A stretch of 64,000 nt of DNA from Achromobacter sp. UMC71 (GCF_014170305.1 NZ_LZZT01000018.1:186001-250000), one strand, 5' to 3'. Numbered from the stretch's first letter, positions 38,079 to 47,237 are shown. Numbers and translations are program-made. The notes: a model not told the origin generated them from the letters alone.

Positions 38079-39457
38079 ATACTCCCGCCGATCCCCAGCT
38101 CGAATACCTGCGCGTTCCTCCCCACTCGATCGAGGCGGAACAGTCGGTTCTGGGCGGCCTCCTGCTCGATAACTCGGCTTGGGACCGCATCGCCGACGTG
38201 CTGGTCGAGGAAGACTTCTATCGCCACGATCACCGGTTGATCTGGCACCACATCGCCCGCCTGATCGGGCTGGCGCGTCCGGCCGACGTCATCACGGTCA
38301 ATGAATCGCTGGTCAGCGCCGGCAAGGCCGAAGACGCCGGCGGCCTGGCCTACCTGAACGCCCTGGCGCACAACACGCCGTCGGCCGCCAACATCCGCCG
38401 CTACGGCGAGATCGTGCGCGAGCGCGCCATGCTGCGCAAGCTGGTGTCGATCGCCGACGAAATTTCCTCGGCCGCGCTCAACCCGCAAGGCAAGGAAGCG
38501 CGCCAGCTGCTGGACGAAGCCGAATCCAAGGTGTTCCAGATCGCCCAGGAAGGCGCGCGCGGCGCCGCCGGCTTCCAGGAGATCCAGCCGCTGCTCACCC
38601 AGGTGGTCGAGCGCATCGACGAGCTCTACCACCGCGAAGGCAGTTCCGACGTTACCGGCGTGCCCACCGGTTTCACCGATCTGGACAAGATGACCTCGGG
38701 CATGCAGGGCGGCGACCTGATCATCGTGGCGGGCCGCCCGTCCATGGGCAAGACCTCGTTCTCGATGAACATCGGCGAGCATGTCGCGATCGAGCAGGGC
38801 CTGCCGGTGGCGGTGTTCTCTATGGAAATGGGCGCCGTGCAGCTGGCCATGCGTATGCTCGGCTCGGTCGGCTTGCTGGACCAGCACCGCATGCGGACCG
38901 GCAAGCTCATCGCCGAAGACTGGCCGCGTGTGACGCACGCTGTGCAGCTGATGCAGGACGCGCAGGTCTATATCGATGAAACGCCCGCGCTCAGCCCGAT
39001 GGAAGTGCGCGCGCGCACCCGCCGCCTGGCGCGTCAGTGCGGCCAGCTTGGCCTGATCATCATCGACTACCTGCAGCTGATGTCGGGTAATGGGTCGGGC
39101 GAAAACCGGGCCACCGAAGTGTCGGAAATCAGCCGCTCGCTCAAGGGCCTGGCCAAAGAGCTGAACTGCCCCCTGATCGCGCTGTCGCAGCTGAACCGAA
39201 GCCTGGAACAGCGTCCCAACAAGCGTCCCGTGATGAGCGACCTGCGCGAATCCGGCGCTATCGAACAGGACGCCGACGTGATCCTGTTCATCTACCGCGA
39301 CGAAGTCTACAACCCCGATTCGCCGGACAAGGGCACGGCCGAGATCATCATCGGCAAGCAGCGTAACGGCCCGATCGGGACCGTGCGCCTGACCTTCCAG
39401 GGTTCCAGCACGCGCTTCCTGAACTTCTCGGGCGCGCAGCCCAAGGACATGTACTGA
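38075..39457 (+). CDS. dnaB: Replicative DNA helicase DnaB
   Basis: A 460-residue hexameric helicase that unwinds DNA ahead of the fork. The N-terminal domain starts PHSIEAEQSVLGGLLLDNSA. The RecA-like domain has Walker A GRPSMGKTSFSMN, Walker B LGLIIIDYLQLM, and the arginine and sensor motifs in ALSQLNRSLEQRPNKRPVMS and DLRESGAIEQDADVILFIYR. ATG 38075 overlaps the preceding stop by four bases. A strong terminator follows. No intein is present in the helicase core, as the motifs are uninterrupted. Confidence 0.97.
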   Translation: MNTPADPQLEYLRVPPHSIEAEQSVLGGLLLDNSAWDRIADVLVEEDFYRHDHRLIWHHIARLIGLARPADVITVNESLVSAGKAEDAGGLAYLNALAHNTPSAANIRRYGEIVRERAMLRKLVSIADEISSAALNPQGKEARQLLDEAESKVFQIAQEGARGAAGFQEIQPLLTQVVERIDELYHREGSSDVTGVPTGFTDLDKMTSGMQGGDLIIVAGRPSMGKTSFSMNIGEHVAIEQGLPVAVFSMEMGAVQLAMRMLGSVGLLDQHRMRTGKLIAEDWPRVTHAVQLMQDAQVYIDETPALSPMEVRARTRRLARQCGQLGLIIIDYLQLMSGNGSGENRATEVSEISRSLKGLAKELNCPLIALSQLNRSLEQRPNKRPVMSDLRESGAIEQDADVILFIYRDEVYNPDSPDKGTAEIIIGKQRNGPIGTVRLTFQGSSTRFLNFSGAQPKDMY

Positions 39458-39477
39458 TCGCAGCCGCATGATCCGAC

Positions 39478-39506
39478 AAAAAACCGCGCCTCGGCGCGGT
39501 TTTTTA
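39478..39506 (+). terminator. Bidirectional terminator after dnaB
   Basis: The stem ACCGCGCC/GGCGCGGT has A-runs before and six T after. It ends dnaB and, on the minus strand, the bile-acid-symporter-like gene that stops at 39522. Confidence 0.9.
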
Positions 39507-39521
39507 TTGAGCGGCTGGAAG

Positions 39522-40499
39522 TCATTCTTCCGATTCGGGCCGCTTGCCGTAGCGCGCGGCCAGCACGCCGCAGACCATCAGCTGGATCTGGTGGAACAGC
39601 ATCAGCGGCAGCACGATGGCGCCCACGGCGTGGCCGGCGAACAGCACCTGGGCCATGGGGATGCCGCTGGCCAGGCTCTTCTTGGAGCCGCAAAAGAGCA
39701 GCGTGATGCGATCGGGCAGGTTGAAGCCGAACACGCGGCCGGCCAGGGCCGACAGGCCCAGCGCCAGCGCCAGGATCACGGCGCAGCTGACCACCAGACC
39801 GAGCAGCGCGGGAATCGGCGTCGAGCTCCATAGGCCTTCGTTGATGGCTTCCGAGAAGGCGGTGTAGACCACCAGCAGGATCGACCCCTGGTCGACGAAT
39901 TTCAGCATGGCCTTGCGCTTGTGCACCCAGGCGCCGATCCAGCGGCGGGCGAACTGGCCCAGTACGAAGGGCAGCAGCAGCTGCAGCATGATCTTGCCGA
40001 CTGCGTCGAACGAGATCGGCGCGCTGCCGGCGTTGGCAACCACTGTGCCCACCAGCAGCGGGGTCAGGAAGATGCCCAGCAGGCTGGAGGCCGATGCGCT
40101 GCAGACCGCGGCGGGCACGTTGCCACGCGCCATCGAGGTGAAGGCGATGGCGGACTGCACGGTGGCCGGCAGGCAGCACAGGAACAGGATGCCCAGGTAC
40201 AGCTCGGGCGTGACCAGCGGTTCGAGCACGGGCTTGAGCGCCAGGCCGAGCAGCGGGAACATCAGGAACGTGGCCGAGAAGATGGTCAGGTGCAGCTTCC
40301 AGTGAGTCAGGCCGGCGACGACGGCCTCGCGCGACAGGCGTGCACCATGCAGGAAGAACAGCAGGCCGACCGCGACGTTGGTGATCCAGCCGAACACCAC
40401 CACGCCTTGCCCGTGAGCGGGCACGATGCTGGCGATGATGACGGTACAGATCAGGTAGAGCGTGAAACGGTCGGGTAGGAGACGGACAAGGCGTGACAT
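39522..40499 (-). CDS. Bile acid:sodium symporter-like carrier (SLC10A7 type)
   Basis: A 325-residue membrane protein with about ten membrane segments in the BASS/SLC10A7-like family. FLHGARLSREAVVAGLTHWK, FLCCLPATVQSAIAFTSMAR (the crossover helix region) and LLFCGSKKSLASGIPMAQVL are conserved. Relatives carry sodium-coupled organic anions, but the bacterial SLC10A7 branch has no settled substrate. ATG 40499. It is monocistronic, with a shared terminator against dnaB. Confidence 0.87.
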   Translation of the reverse strand: MSRLVRLLPDRFTLYLICTVIIASIVPAHGQGVVVFGWITNVAVGLLFFLHGARLSREAVVAGLTHWKLHLTIFSATFLMFPLLGLALKPVLEPLVTPELYLGILFLCCLPATVQSAIAFTSMARGNVPAAVCSASASSLLGIFLTPLLVGTVVANAGSAPISFDAVGKIMLQLLLPFVLGQFARRWIGAWVHKRKAMLKFVDQGSILLVVYTAFSEAINEGLWSSTPIPALLGLVVSCAVILALALGLSALAGRVFGFNLPDRITLLFCGSKKSLASGIPMAQVLFAGHAVGAIVLPLMLFHQIQLMVCGVLAARYGKRPESEE

Positions 40500-40643
40500 G
40501 GAGGTAGGTGGTAGAACGGAAAGCAGCGGCGCGCGGCGGGCGCCAGAATCGGGGCGTATTGTAGACCCGGGGCCCGCGGGCCGCCCGGCGGCGGCGCGCC
40601 GGTGTCCGTCAGTCGTGCGTATGGGGCCGCGGGGCCGGGGCGC

Positions 40644-41624
40644 TCAGGGCGTCATTGCCAGGGCCAGGTCGAAGGCGGCGATCAGCGAGGCCTGGTCGGC
40701 CACGCCCTTGCCGGCGATGTCGAACGCGGTGCCGTGGTCGACGCTGGTGCGCACGAACGGCAGGCCCACGGTGACATTGACGCCATGGTCCAGCCCCAGG
40801 TATTTCACCGGGATCAAGCCCTGGTCGTGGTATTGGGCCACCACGATGTCGAATTCGCCGCGGCGCGCCCGCATGAAGACCGTGTCGCCGGGCCATGGGC
40901 CGCTGGCATCGATGCCTTCGCCGCGGGCCTGGCGGATGGCCGGTTCGATGATGTCGAGGTCTTCGCGGCCGAACTTGCCGCCTTCGCCGGCGTGCGGGTT
41001 CAGGCCGGCCACCGCGACGCGCGGGCGGTCAATGCCCATCTGGCGGCAGGCGCGGTCGGCCAGGCGCATGGCGGTCAGTTCGGCCTGCGGCGTGATGCGC
41101 GCCATGACGTCGGCCAGGGCGACGTGGATGGTCACCAGCAGCACGCGCAATTCGTCGTTGGCGAGCATCATGGCGAAATCCTGAGTCGCGGACCGTTCGG
41201 CCAGGATCTCGGTGTGGCCGGGGTAGTCGATGCCGCCTTCGTGCATGGACTTCTTGTTCAGCGGCGCCGTGACGATGGCGCGGATGCGGCCGGCCTGGGC
41301 GTCGTCGATGGCGGTGCAGACATAGTCGTAGGCGGCGCGTCCGGCCGCCGCGCTGACCTGGCCGTAGGGCAGGTCGGACGGCAGGGCGGGGCCGCAGGAG
41401 ATGACTTCGATGCGGCCGGCGTCGCCCGTGGCCAGGCCGGCGTGCGCGATTTCGGTGATGTCCAGCCGTGCGCCCAGCAAGGCGGCGGCGCGGCGCAGGG
41501 CGCCCGCATCGCCATACACCACGCACGGCGCATTCAGGCCCTGCGCGCAAGCCTTGACGACGATTTCAGGGCCGATGCCGGCGGCATCTCCCATGGTGAT
41601 TCCCACGGGCGGCTGAGTGTTCAC
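40644..41624 (-). CDS. pdxA: 4-hydroxythreonine-4-phosphate dehydrogenase PdxA
   Basis: A 326-residue NAD-dependent, metal-dependent dehydrogenase of pyridoxal phosphate synthesis. It begins PPVGITMGDAAGIGPEIVVK. Metal-ligand histidines are in IDYPGHTEILAE, VTIHVALADV and QYHDQGLIPVKYLG, and the cofactor region is GLNPHAGEGGKFGRED. The start is GTG 41624 with AGGAA upstream. In many betaproteobacteria PdxA sits by ksgA or surA; here it instead precedes a small lipoprotein gene on its upstream side. Confidence 0.95.
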   Translation of the reverse strand: MNTQPPVGITMGDAAGIGPEIVVKACAQGLNAPCVVYGDAGALRRAAALLGARLDITEIAHAGLATGDAGRIEVISCGPALPSDLPYGQVSAAAGRAAYDYVCTAIDDAQAGRIRAIVTAPLNKKSMHEGGIDYPGHTEILAERSATQDFAMMLANDELRVLLVTIHVALADVMARITPQAELTAMRLADRACRQMGIDRPRVAVAGLNPHAGEGGKFGREDLDIIEPAIRQARGEGIDASGPWPGDTVFMRARRGEFDIVVAQYHDQGLIPVKYLGLDHGVNVTVGLPFVRTSVDHGTAFDIAGKGVADQASLIAAFDLALAMTP

Positions 41625-41637
41625 GATGCGTTCCTGG

Positions 41638-41946
41638 CTACGGCTTGTCGGCCTTGGGCGGTTCGACCACGCCGCATTCGAAGTTGACCGTGGCGCGCTT
41701 GGACCCCAGGCCCGTCGCGTGATTGGACGTGACGGCGGGCTTTTGCAGCTTGCGGCCGATGGATTGGCAGTACTGGTCGGCGCGTTGCAGCGCCTGGTTC
41801 TTGATTTCGACCCAGGTCAGCAATTGCGTACCCGAACTGTAGGTGACGCTATAGCCGTTCTTGCCAGTGGGCGTCACTTCGCTCATGCTGGAACAGGCGG
41901 TCAGCAGGACGAGCAGGGCGGAGGCAGAGGCAAGGCGTGCAAGCAT
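41638..41946 (-). CDS. Small lipoprotein of unknown function
   Basis: A 102-residue predicted lipoprotein. The signal peptide MLARLASASALLVLLTACSS has the lipobox LTAC with Cys18 as the acylation site. The mature part (GKNGYSVTYSSGTQLLTWVE, NQALQRADQYCQSIGRKLQK) is short, polar and contains two more cysteines that could pair. ATG 41946 is used; the frame is open far upstream but lacks coding character there. It ends 13 bases before the pdxA start, so the two are probably co-transcribed. No function is known. Confidence 0.78.
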   Translation of the reverse strand: MLARLASASALLVLLTACSSMSEVTPTGKNGYSVTYSSGTQLLTWVEIKNQALQRADQYCQSIGRKLQKPAVTSNHATGLGSKRATVNFECGVVEPPKADKP

Positions 41947-42011
41947 GGGAGATCCGTGAATGGCGATAGACCACATTACAACATTATGCCGCCCCCGCCG
42001 TCCCTGGGGTA

Positions 42012-42035
42012 GGGCCTGCCGGAGCCGGCAGGCCC
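42012..42035 (-). other. GC-rich hairpin downstream of the esterase gene
   Basis: A perfect 11-bp stem (GGGCCTGCCGG/CCGGCAGGCCC) with a two-base loop lies 13 bases past the esterase stop on the minus strand. It has no T-run, so factor-dependent ending or mRNA protection is more likely than intrinsic termination. Confidence 0.45.
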
Positions 42036-42047
42036 CGCGGTCGATGC

Positions 42048-42923
42048 CTAGCGCGCGGCCGGCCGGCTGACTGTCCGGAACACGTACTTGAGCGCATCGC
42101 CGATAGTGGCTTCCCAGACCGGCCAGTCGTGGGGGCCGTTCACAATGCGCAATTCCGCCGGCTGCTTGTTCTTGCGCAGCAGCGCGTAGAGCTGGGTGGC
42201 CTCGTTTTCGATGCGGAACTCGTCGTCGTCGCCCGAATTGATGTACATCGGCACCTTGATGCCTTTCTTCAGGAAGGCGTCCCACAGCACCGGATAGTTG
42301 TAGGCCTTCCAGACTTCCGGATCATAGGCGCCGTCGCCACCGGGCGCGGCGAACACCTTCACGCTGCGGGCTGACGAATCGGCCGGCGGCTCGGGGTTGT
42401 AGATGGCCGGGCTGAGCAGCGCGGCCGCCTGGAACTTCTCGGGATACTTCAGGGTGTAGCGCAGCGCGCCGTAGCCGCCCATCGACAGGCCGCCGATCAG
42501 CCGGCCGTCGCGCGTGGTCAGCGTGCGGTAGGTTTTTTCCACGTGCGGGATCATGTCATTGAAGAAAGCGGTTTCCATCTTCTCTTTCAGGTCCACGTAC
42601 CAGGTGGTGCCCGCGTCCGGCATGATGATGATGGCCGGCGGGATGTCGCCGGATTCGATCAGCGCGTCCACCGTGGGCTTCAGGCGGCCCTTCACGGCCC
42701 AGTCGTTGCGGCTGCCGTCATTGCCGTGCAACAGGTACAGCACGGGGTAGTCCAGCTTGCCGTCTTCGTAGCCGGTGGGCAGATAGACGTTGTAGGTCCA
42801 GGGGCGAGCCAGGGTGTCCGACTTGAGTTGCGCGGTCAGCAACGTGCCGGCGTGGGCCGCGGCGGCGCCCAGCAGCGCAAGGCCGGCCAGGGACAGCGCG
42901 AGATAACGCTTCAGGTGCTTCAC
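42048..42923 (-). CDS. Secreted esterase (esterase D/antigen 85-like alpha/beta hydrolase)
   Basis: A 291-residue exported alpha/beta hydrolase. The signal peptide covers about residues 1-25 (KRYLALSLAGLALLGAAAAHA). The nucleophile serine is in GGLSMGGYGALRY, the oxyanion region in YPVLYLLHGNDGS, and the last-strand histidine in NGPHDWPVWE. GTG 42923 is chosen because AGAGGAG precedes it and a signal peptide follows at once; the frame continues 31 codons upstream without sense. Relatives hydrolyse acyl esters including siderophore or glutathione thioesters. Periplasmic location makes a carboxylesterase most likely. Confidence 0.85.
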   Translation of the reverse strand: MKHLKRYLALSLAGLALLGAAAAHAGTLLTAQLKSDTLARPWTYNVYLPTGYEDGKLDYPVLYLLHGNDGSRNDWAVKGRLKPTVDALIESGDIPPAIIIMPDAGTTWYVDLKEKMETAFFNDMIPHVEKTYRTLTTRDGRLIGGLSMGGYGALRYTLKYPEKFQAAALLSPAIYNPEPPADSSARSVKVFAAPGGDGAYDPEVWKAYNYPVLWDAFLKKGIKVPMYINSGDDDEFRIENEATQLYALLRKNKQPAELRIVNGPHDWPVWEATIGDALKYVFRTVSRPAAR

Positions 42924-43026
42924 TGTATTGTCTCCTCTTGTACGCCCGGATCGGGCGCACGTCACAATACAGAGAAAGGCTGGCGCTGCGTAGGGGGCCG
43001 GACGAGCGCCCGGCATGACCGTGGCG

Positions 43027-43485
43027 TCAGGGCGTGCCGACCGCGCTGCGGCGGTCGACCTTGCGGCTGAGCACGATGGAGGTCTGCGTCTGCTTCACGC
43101 CGTCGATCAGGCCGATGCGGTCCAGCAGCGCGTCCAGCTGTTCGTGGGTCTCGCAGCGCAGGAAGATCAGGTAGTCATAGGGGCCGCTGACCGACGACAC
43201 CTCTTCGACCTCGGGCATTTTTTCCAGCTCGCGGATCACCGCGGCCGGCGTCTTGGGCAGCACGCTGATGAAGCAGTAGGCGCGCACCGCGGCCTCTTCC
43301 AGCAGGCGCCCCAGGCGCACGCCGTAGCCGGCTACGATGCTCTCGCGTTCCAGGCGGGCGATGCGCGCGACCACGGTGGTGCGCGCCAGCCCCAGCTTGC
43401 GCGCCAGGATGGCGGCGGGTTCGCGGGCGTTGGCCTGCAGCAGGCTGAGCAGTTGCCGGTCGATGGCGTCTAGGCGTTCGTTCAT
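43027..43485 (-). CDS. Lrp/AsnC-family transcriptional regulator
   Basis: A 152-residue Lrp/AsnC regulator. The helix-turn-helix (LDAIDRQLLSLLQANAREPA, LGLARTTVVARIARLERES) is followed by the RAM ligand-binding domain (VEEVSSVSGPYDYLIFLRCE). ATG 43485 starts the normal family N-terminus; ATG 43497 four codons earlier is possible. It is monocistronic and upstream of the esterase gene in the same direction, 103 bases apart. The amino acid effector is unknown. Confidence 0.88.
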   Translation of the reverse strand: MNERLDAIDRQLLSLLQANAREPAAILARKLGLARTTVVARIARLERESIVAGYGVRLGRLLEEAAVRAYCFISVLPKTPAAVIRELEKMPEVEEVSSVSGPYDYLIFLRCETHEQLDALLDRIGLIDGVKQTQTSIVLSRKVDRRSAVGTP

Positions 43486-43567
43486 GCGCCCGAACATACA
43501 AGGGCGATGCGCCGCAAGTCAATGCCGGGTCCGCCGGCCGGCAACGCGGGCATCGGTTGGACGGGCC

Positions 43568-44173
43568 TTACCCGTCGGACTCGGGGGGAATGCCGCCTTG
43601 ATAGACGCGGCCGTCGAACTCGAAACGCGTGATGGTCTTGAAGGCCGCATCGAAGACCCGGTCGCGGCGGACCGGGTCCCGCGCCAGCGCGGCATCCAGC
43701 GTGAAGCGGCACAGGTCGGCGCCGCTGTCGTAGCGCGCCGCGCGCACGGCATCGCTGACGCCGAACTCGTGGGCGAAGTGGGCGAACTCGCGTAGCTGTT
43801 CCATTTCGTGGAAGGCGCCTCGGTCGCTGACCAGCCGCATGCCGAACTTGTCTTCCGCTTCGGGGCCGGGCGCGGGGGCTGGTGCGGCGGGCACCGCTAG
43901 CGGGGCGCCGTAGTCAAAGCGCGCGCCGGCATCGCGCATGGCCGCCAGTATGCGCTGCCAAGCCGCCTCGTCCAGCGCCAGGCGCGCGGCCATGGCGATC
44001 AGCCGCTGGCGTCCGAGCGTCCGCGGTTGCGGGCCGCCCACATAGCTGGACCAGGGCGCCGCTTCGTCCAGCCCGGCCAATTCCGCCATCTGCGCATCGT
44101 TGTACCCAAGCTGCTCCTGCAGCCGCCGCAGGGCGGCGGCATCGGGAGGCACGTAGTTCTGGATCGTCTTCAT
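43568..44173 (-). CDS. Hypothetical protein with an XRE-like N-terminus
   Basis: A 201-residue protein I do not recognise. Residues 12-70 (DAAALRRLQEQLGYNDAQMA, PRTLGRQRLIAMAARLALD) read like a helix-turn-helix region of the XRE kind, followed by a Pro/Ala linker near 95-107 and a C-terminal domain with FDAAFKTITRFEFDGRVYQG. There is no signal peptide or membrane segment. ATG 44173 has GGAG upstream; GTG 44179 is the alternative. It ends 82 bases before the Lrp gene start, reading the same way, and could be a DNA-binding protein. Confidence 0.6.
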   Translation of the reverse strand: MKTIQNYVPPDAAALRRLQEQLGYNDAQMAELAGLDEAAPWSSYVGGPQPRTLGRQRLIAMAARLALDEAAWQRILAAMRDAGARFDYGAPLAVPAAPAPAPGPEAEDKFGMRLVSDRGAFHEMEQLREFAHFAHEFGVSDAVRAARYDSGADLCRFTLDAALARDPVRRDRVFDAAFKTITRFEFDGRVYQGGIPPESDG

Positions 44174-44297
44174 GGGCACGCTCCGGTTGCGCCACGGCGC
44201 TACGCTTCATGCTAGCGCGGGCGGCGGGCCTTGCCCAGCGGCCGCGCGCGCCCATGCTAGGATTTGCGCCGACAATCATTGCCAGGAGGCTTTACCC

Positions 44298-44543
44298 ATG
44301 GACACCCAGGAACAAATCGCGGTCATCGTGCATACCATTTCGCACCAGGGCGGCCGTATCGACGCACTCAATTCGGCGCTGCTGACCATGCTGCATCTGG
44401 CCAAGGGCTCGCCCGGCCTGCGCGAGGCCATCGAGGCCCAGCTCGAGCAGAACTACTCCAGCCTGCTGGCGCGCTCCGAAAACCCGCAATACGTGGCCGG
44501 TTTCGAGAGCGTGCGCGACCAGGTCATCGCGGCGCTGAAGTAA
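44298..44543 (+). CDS. Small hypothetical helical protein
   Basis: An 81-residue protein starting MDTQEQIAVIVHTISHQGGR, with a strong AGGAGG at 44284-44289. It is predicted to be all helix with a mild coiled pattern and has no membrane segment, cysteine or known motif. Its function is unknown. It is divergent from the XRE-like gene, with about 124 bases between starts. The DnaA-box-like element at 44570 begins 27 bases after its stop. Confidence 0.65.
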   Translation: MDTQEQIAVIVHTISHQGGRIDALNSALLTMLHLAKGSPGLREAIEAQLEQNYSSLLARSENPQYVAGFESVRDQVIAALK

Positions 44544-44569
44544 GCGTGCGGCCGGCGACGCTGGCAAAG

Positions 44570-44647
44570 TTACCCACAACTTCTGTGGACAAGCCTTGGG
44601 ATAGTCCGGGCATAGACAGCCTTTTTCCTTTGTTTACAAGGGCTTGC
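44570..44647 (+). repeat. Paired DnaA-box-like element, copy 1
   Basis: TTACCCACA (44570-44578) and the inverted TGTGGACAA (44584-44592) each differ by one base from the DnaA box TTATCCACA. They are followed by GCCTTGGGATAG and, 67 bases from the start, by CAAGGGCTTGC (44637-44647), which partly pairs with CAAGCCTTGGG. Copy 2 at 48286-48363 has identical spacing. Function unknown. Confidence 0.65.
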
Positions 44648-44739
44648 AAATAGCGGTCAAAGGACGCGCCAAAACGTCGTTCGTTGCCCATGCGGGCAGG
44701 GCCGGCACGCGCCTCGCAAGCCGGGTAATATGCGGCCCC

Positions 44740-45012
44740 ATGCGGAATCAGTATCCATTGGAATGCCGGAGCCGGGCCCTGGGGGCCCGCGTTTCGGAAG
44801 CGGCAAAGCTGGCGGCCTTCGACCCCGGCAAACTTTCTCCCGAAGCACGTGAGAGCTGGGAGCGCCTGGGCCATGGCTTCAAGGCATGGCACGACTTCGA
44901 CCAGCGTCACCCCATCCTGCGCCGGCTGGCCCTGCTGCCGTTCATCGGCCTCCTGTACCGCAAGGCGCGCCGCCGCCACGTCATGATCGCCAGCGGCAAA
45001 CTGGTGTTTTGA
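44740..45012 (+). CDS. Small hypothetical basic protein
   Basis: A 90-residue protein that I do not recognise. It begins MRNQYPLECRSRALGARVSE and ends in RRLALLPFIGLLYRKARRRH, a short hydrophobic patch inside a basic context that could sit on the membrane surface. ATG 44740 is chosen; the frame continues upstream into the repeat element, which is unlikely to be coding. No clear ribosome site is seen, so the start is uncertain. It converges on the DedA gene. Confidence 0.5.
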   Translation: MRNQYPLECRSRALGARVSEAAKLAAFDPGKLSPEARESWERLGHGFKAWHDFDQRHPILRRLALLPFIGLLYRKARRRHVMIASGKLVF

Positions 45013-45062
45013 GATGGCCGGTCAGGTGCGGCCGGCGAGGTACGGCCGGCGAGCTGCGGCGA

Positions 45063-45632
45063 TCACCCCTGACGACGACGCCGTGCGTACAGCCGGTAAG
45101 CCAGCCACACCGCGATGCCGATCGCGGCAGCCACTGCCAGCTTGGTCTCCACGCCATGCAGTCGCCCCAGCAGCGACTCAATGGTCTGCCCGAACAGATA
45201 CCCCACCAGGCTGAAGCACACGGCCCAGATGGCGGCAGCAATGGCGTTGAGTACGAGAAAGCGCAGGGGCGACACCTGCGACACGCCCAGCGCCACCGGC
45301 CCCACCGTGCGCAAGCCATACAAGAAGCGCAGGGCCAGGATGAAACCGTGCGGGTAGCGGTCAATGGCCGCCAGCGCCTTGCCGAACGCCGGCTGCGCGC
45401 GGATCCGCGCCACATAGCGGTGGTTGCGATAGCGGCGGCCCAGGTAGAACAGCGCCTGGTCTGCCAGGAATGAGCCGGCGAACGCGCATAGCATGACGTA
45501 GGGCAGGTGCAGCAGCCGCTGATGCGACAGAAAGCCGGCCAGCACCACCACGCTTTCGCCTTCCAGCAGGGTGCCGCCGAAGACCGCCCACAGGCCGTAG
45601 TCGACGATGAACTGGTGCAGGTGCGGATTCAT
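45063..45632 (-). CDS. DedA-family membrane protein
   Basis: A 189-residue DedA/VTT-domain inner-membrane protein with about four to five membrane segments. The family acidic and arginine marks are visible: GGTLLEGESVVVLAGFLSHQ (Glu in the re-entrant region) and LRFLYGLRTVGPVALGVSQV. DedA proteins translocate lipid carriers such as undecaprenyl phosphate or phosphatidylethanolamine, and support proton motive force homeostasis. ATG 45632 overlaps the stop of the MocR gene (ATGA), so the two are coupled. Confidence 0.88.
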   Translation of the reverse strand: MNPHLHQFIVDYGLWAVFGGTLLEGESVVVLAGFLSHQRLLHLPYVMLCAFAGSFLADQALFYLGRRYRNHRYVARIRAQPAFGKALAAIDRYPHGFILALRFLYGLRTVGPVALGVSQVSPLRFLVLNAIAAAIWAVCFSLVGYLFGQTIESLLGRLHGVETKLAVAAAIGIAVWLAYRLYARRRRQG

Positions 45633-47068
45633 GCGGCGCGCTCGCCGACGATGTGCGCCAACGTGCCCAGCGCCCGCGCGATCTCGGGCGTATGGCGCTG
45701 GCCGCAGCTGATGCGCAGGAAGTGGTTGTAGCGGGTGCTGTTGGAGAACATGGCGCCCGGGGCCACGCGTATGCCTTGGCGCAAGGCGGCTTCGAAGACC
45801 TCCAGCCCCGAGCGGCCTTCCGGCATTTCCACCCACAGCAGCATGCCGCCCGTGGGCATGCTGAGCCGCGTGCCGCGCGGAAAGTGCGCCGCGATGGCTT
45901 CGGCCGTCTGGTCGCGCTGGGTCTTCAATTGCCGGCGCAGCCGCGTCAGGTGCCGGTCATAGGCGCGCGAGCCCAGGTACTCGGCCACGGCGATCTGCGC
46001 CAGGGGTTCGTTGGGCCGGCTCTGCGCGAACTTCAGCATGGCGATGCGGGCCTTCCAGCGCCCGCCCAGCAACCAGCCCAGCCGCATGCCCGGCGCCAGC
46101 GTCTTGTGCAGCGACGAGCAGTAGATGACGTTGCCGGTCGGGTCCCAGGATTTGGCCGCCGCCAGCGGCGCATCGTCGTCGGTCAGCGCGCCGTAGGTGT
46201 CGTCTTCGATCAGTGGCACCTGCTGGCGCTCGCACAGGGCCACCAGCCGGGCCTTTTCGGCGTCGGGCATGACGCAGCCCAGCGGGTTCTGGAAATTGGG
46301 CACGACCACCACCGCGCGGATATTGCCGTGCGTCTGGAAGGCCAGGTCCAAGGCCTCGATGGACAGGCCATGCTGCGGGCTGGTGGGTATCTCCAGCGCG
46401 CGCATGCCCAGGCTTTCCAGGATCTGCAGCAGGCCGAAGTAGCAGGGGGACTCGACCGCGATGGTGTCGCCCGGCCGCGCCACGGCGCGCAGGGCCAGGT
46501 TCAGGGCTTCGATGCAGCCGTGCGTGACGATGACGTCGTCGGGTGTGGCATTGATGCCGTTGGCCAGCGCGCGCCGCGCCAGCACCGTGCGCAGGTCCGG
46601 GTGGCCCTGCGGCGGCACCGGGCTGACCAGCACCTGGGGCGACTGGCGCAGGGCGCGGATCATGGACTGCTTCAGGTCTTCCATCGGGTAGGCCTCCGGC
46701 ATCGCGGCGGCCAGCGCGAAATTGGCGCTGACCGGGTGAGCCTCGCATTTGGCGACGAAGTCCGAGACGCGGTCGTGGATGCCGACATATTGGGCGGCGC
46801 CCAAGGTCTGGCGGATATCCGGTTCGTCGACGGGGGGAATGCTGTTGCGGCGCGGCTTCAGGACGAAGTAGCCGGAACGGGGGCGGGCCTCGATCAGGCC
46901 GTCGTCTTCCAGCAGGCGGCAGGCCTGCAGCGCGGTGGACAGGCTGACGTGATGGGTGCGCACCAGGGTCCGCACGGAAGGCATGCGCTGGGCGGGGGCG
47001 AGCACGCCCGTCTGGATGGCGCGCCGGTAGTGGTTGGCCAGGCGTAGATAGAGCGGTTGCGGTTCCAT
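45629..47068 (-). CDS. MocR-type regulator (GntR helix-turn-helix plus aminotransferase domain)
   Basis: A 479-residue GntR/MocR regulator. Residues 1-70 form the winged helix (LYLRLANHYRRAIQTGVLAP, MPSVRTLVRTHHVSLSTALQ). The rest is a fold-type I aminotransferase-like domain with the pyridoxal phosphate lysine in YCSSLHKTLAPGMRLGW and the substrate/cofactor asparagine in PNFQNPLGC. It may act as a sensor rather than an enzyme. ATG 47068 is used; the open frame continues upstream into non-coding DNA. It diverges from the DUF2917 gene at 47238 and is coupled to dedA downstream. Confidence 0.88.
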   Translation of the reverse strand: MEPQPLYLRLANHYRRAIQTGVLAPAQRMPSVRTLVRTHHVSLSTALQACRLLEDDGLIEARPRSGYFVLKPRRNSIPPVDEPDIRQTLGAAQYVGIHDRVSDFVAKCEAHPVSANFALAAAMPEAYPMEDLKQSMIRALRQSPQVLVSPVPPQGHPDLRTVLARRALANGINATPDDVIVTHGCIEALNLALRAVARPGDTIAVESPCYFGLLQILESLGMRALEIPTSPQHGLSIEALDLAFQTHGNIRAVVVVPNFQNPLGCVMPDAEKARLVALCERQQVPLIEDDTYGALTDDDAPLAAAKSWDPTGNVIYCSSLHKTLAPGMRLGWLLGGRWKARIAMLKFAQSRPNEPLAQIAVAEYLGSRAYDRHLTRLRRQLKTQRDQTAEAIAAHFPRGTRLSMPTGGMLLWVEMPEGRSGLEVFEAALRQGIRVAPGAMFSNSTRYNHFLRISCGQRHTPEIARALGTLAHIVGERAA

Positions 47069-47237
47069 GCGCCGATCATGCTCCCCTAGGTTGGTGTGAG
47101 GGTAGGCACAGATTGACGCAAAGTACACCAGAACAGCGTCAAAATCGAGAGACTGCATCGGTACAGAAAGGCAGATTGTGTGGCTGTTGTGCAAAGCAGG
47201 CGGTGCGTAGCCTATAGGGGTCCGATTGGAGATGACC

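Noticed and set aside
47069..47237. An extended N-terminus for the MocR regulator reaching past the DUF2917-like gene
   Set aside because: The frame stays open only because of composition; the GntR domain starts at 47068 and the region upstream is the divergent promoter gap.
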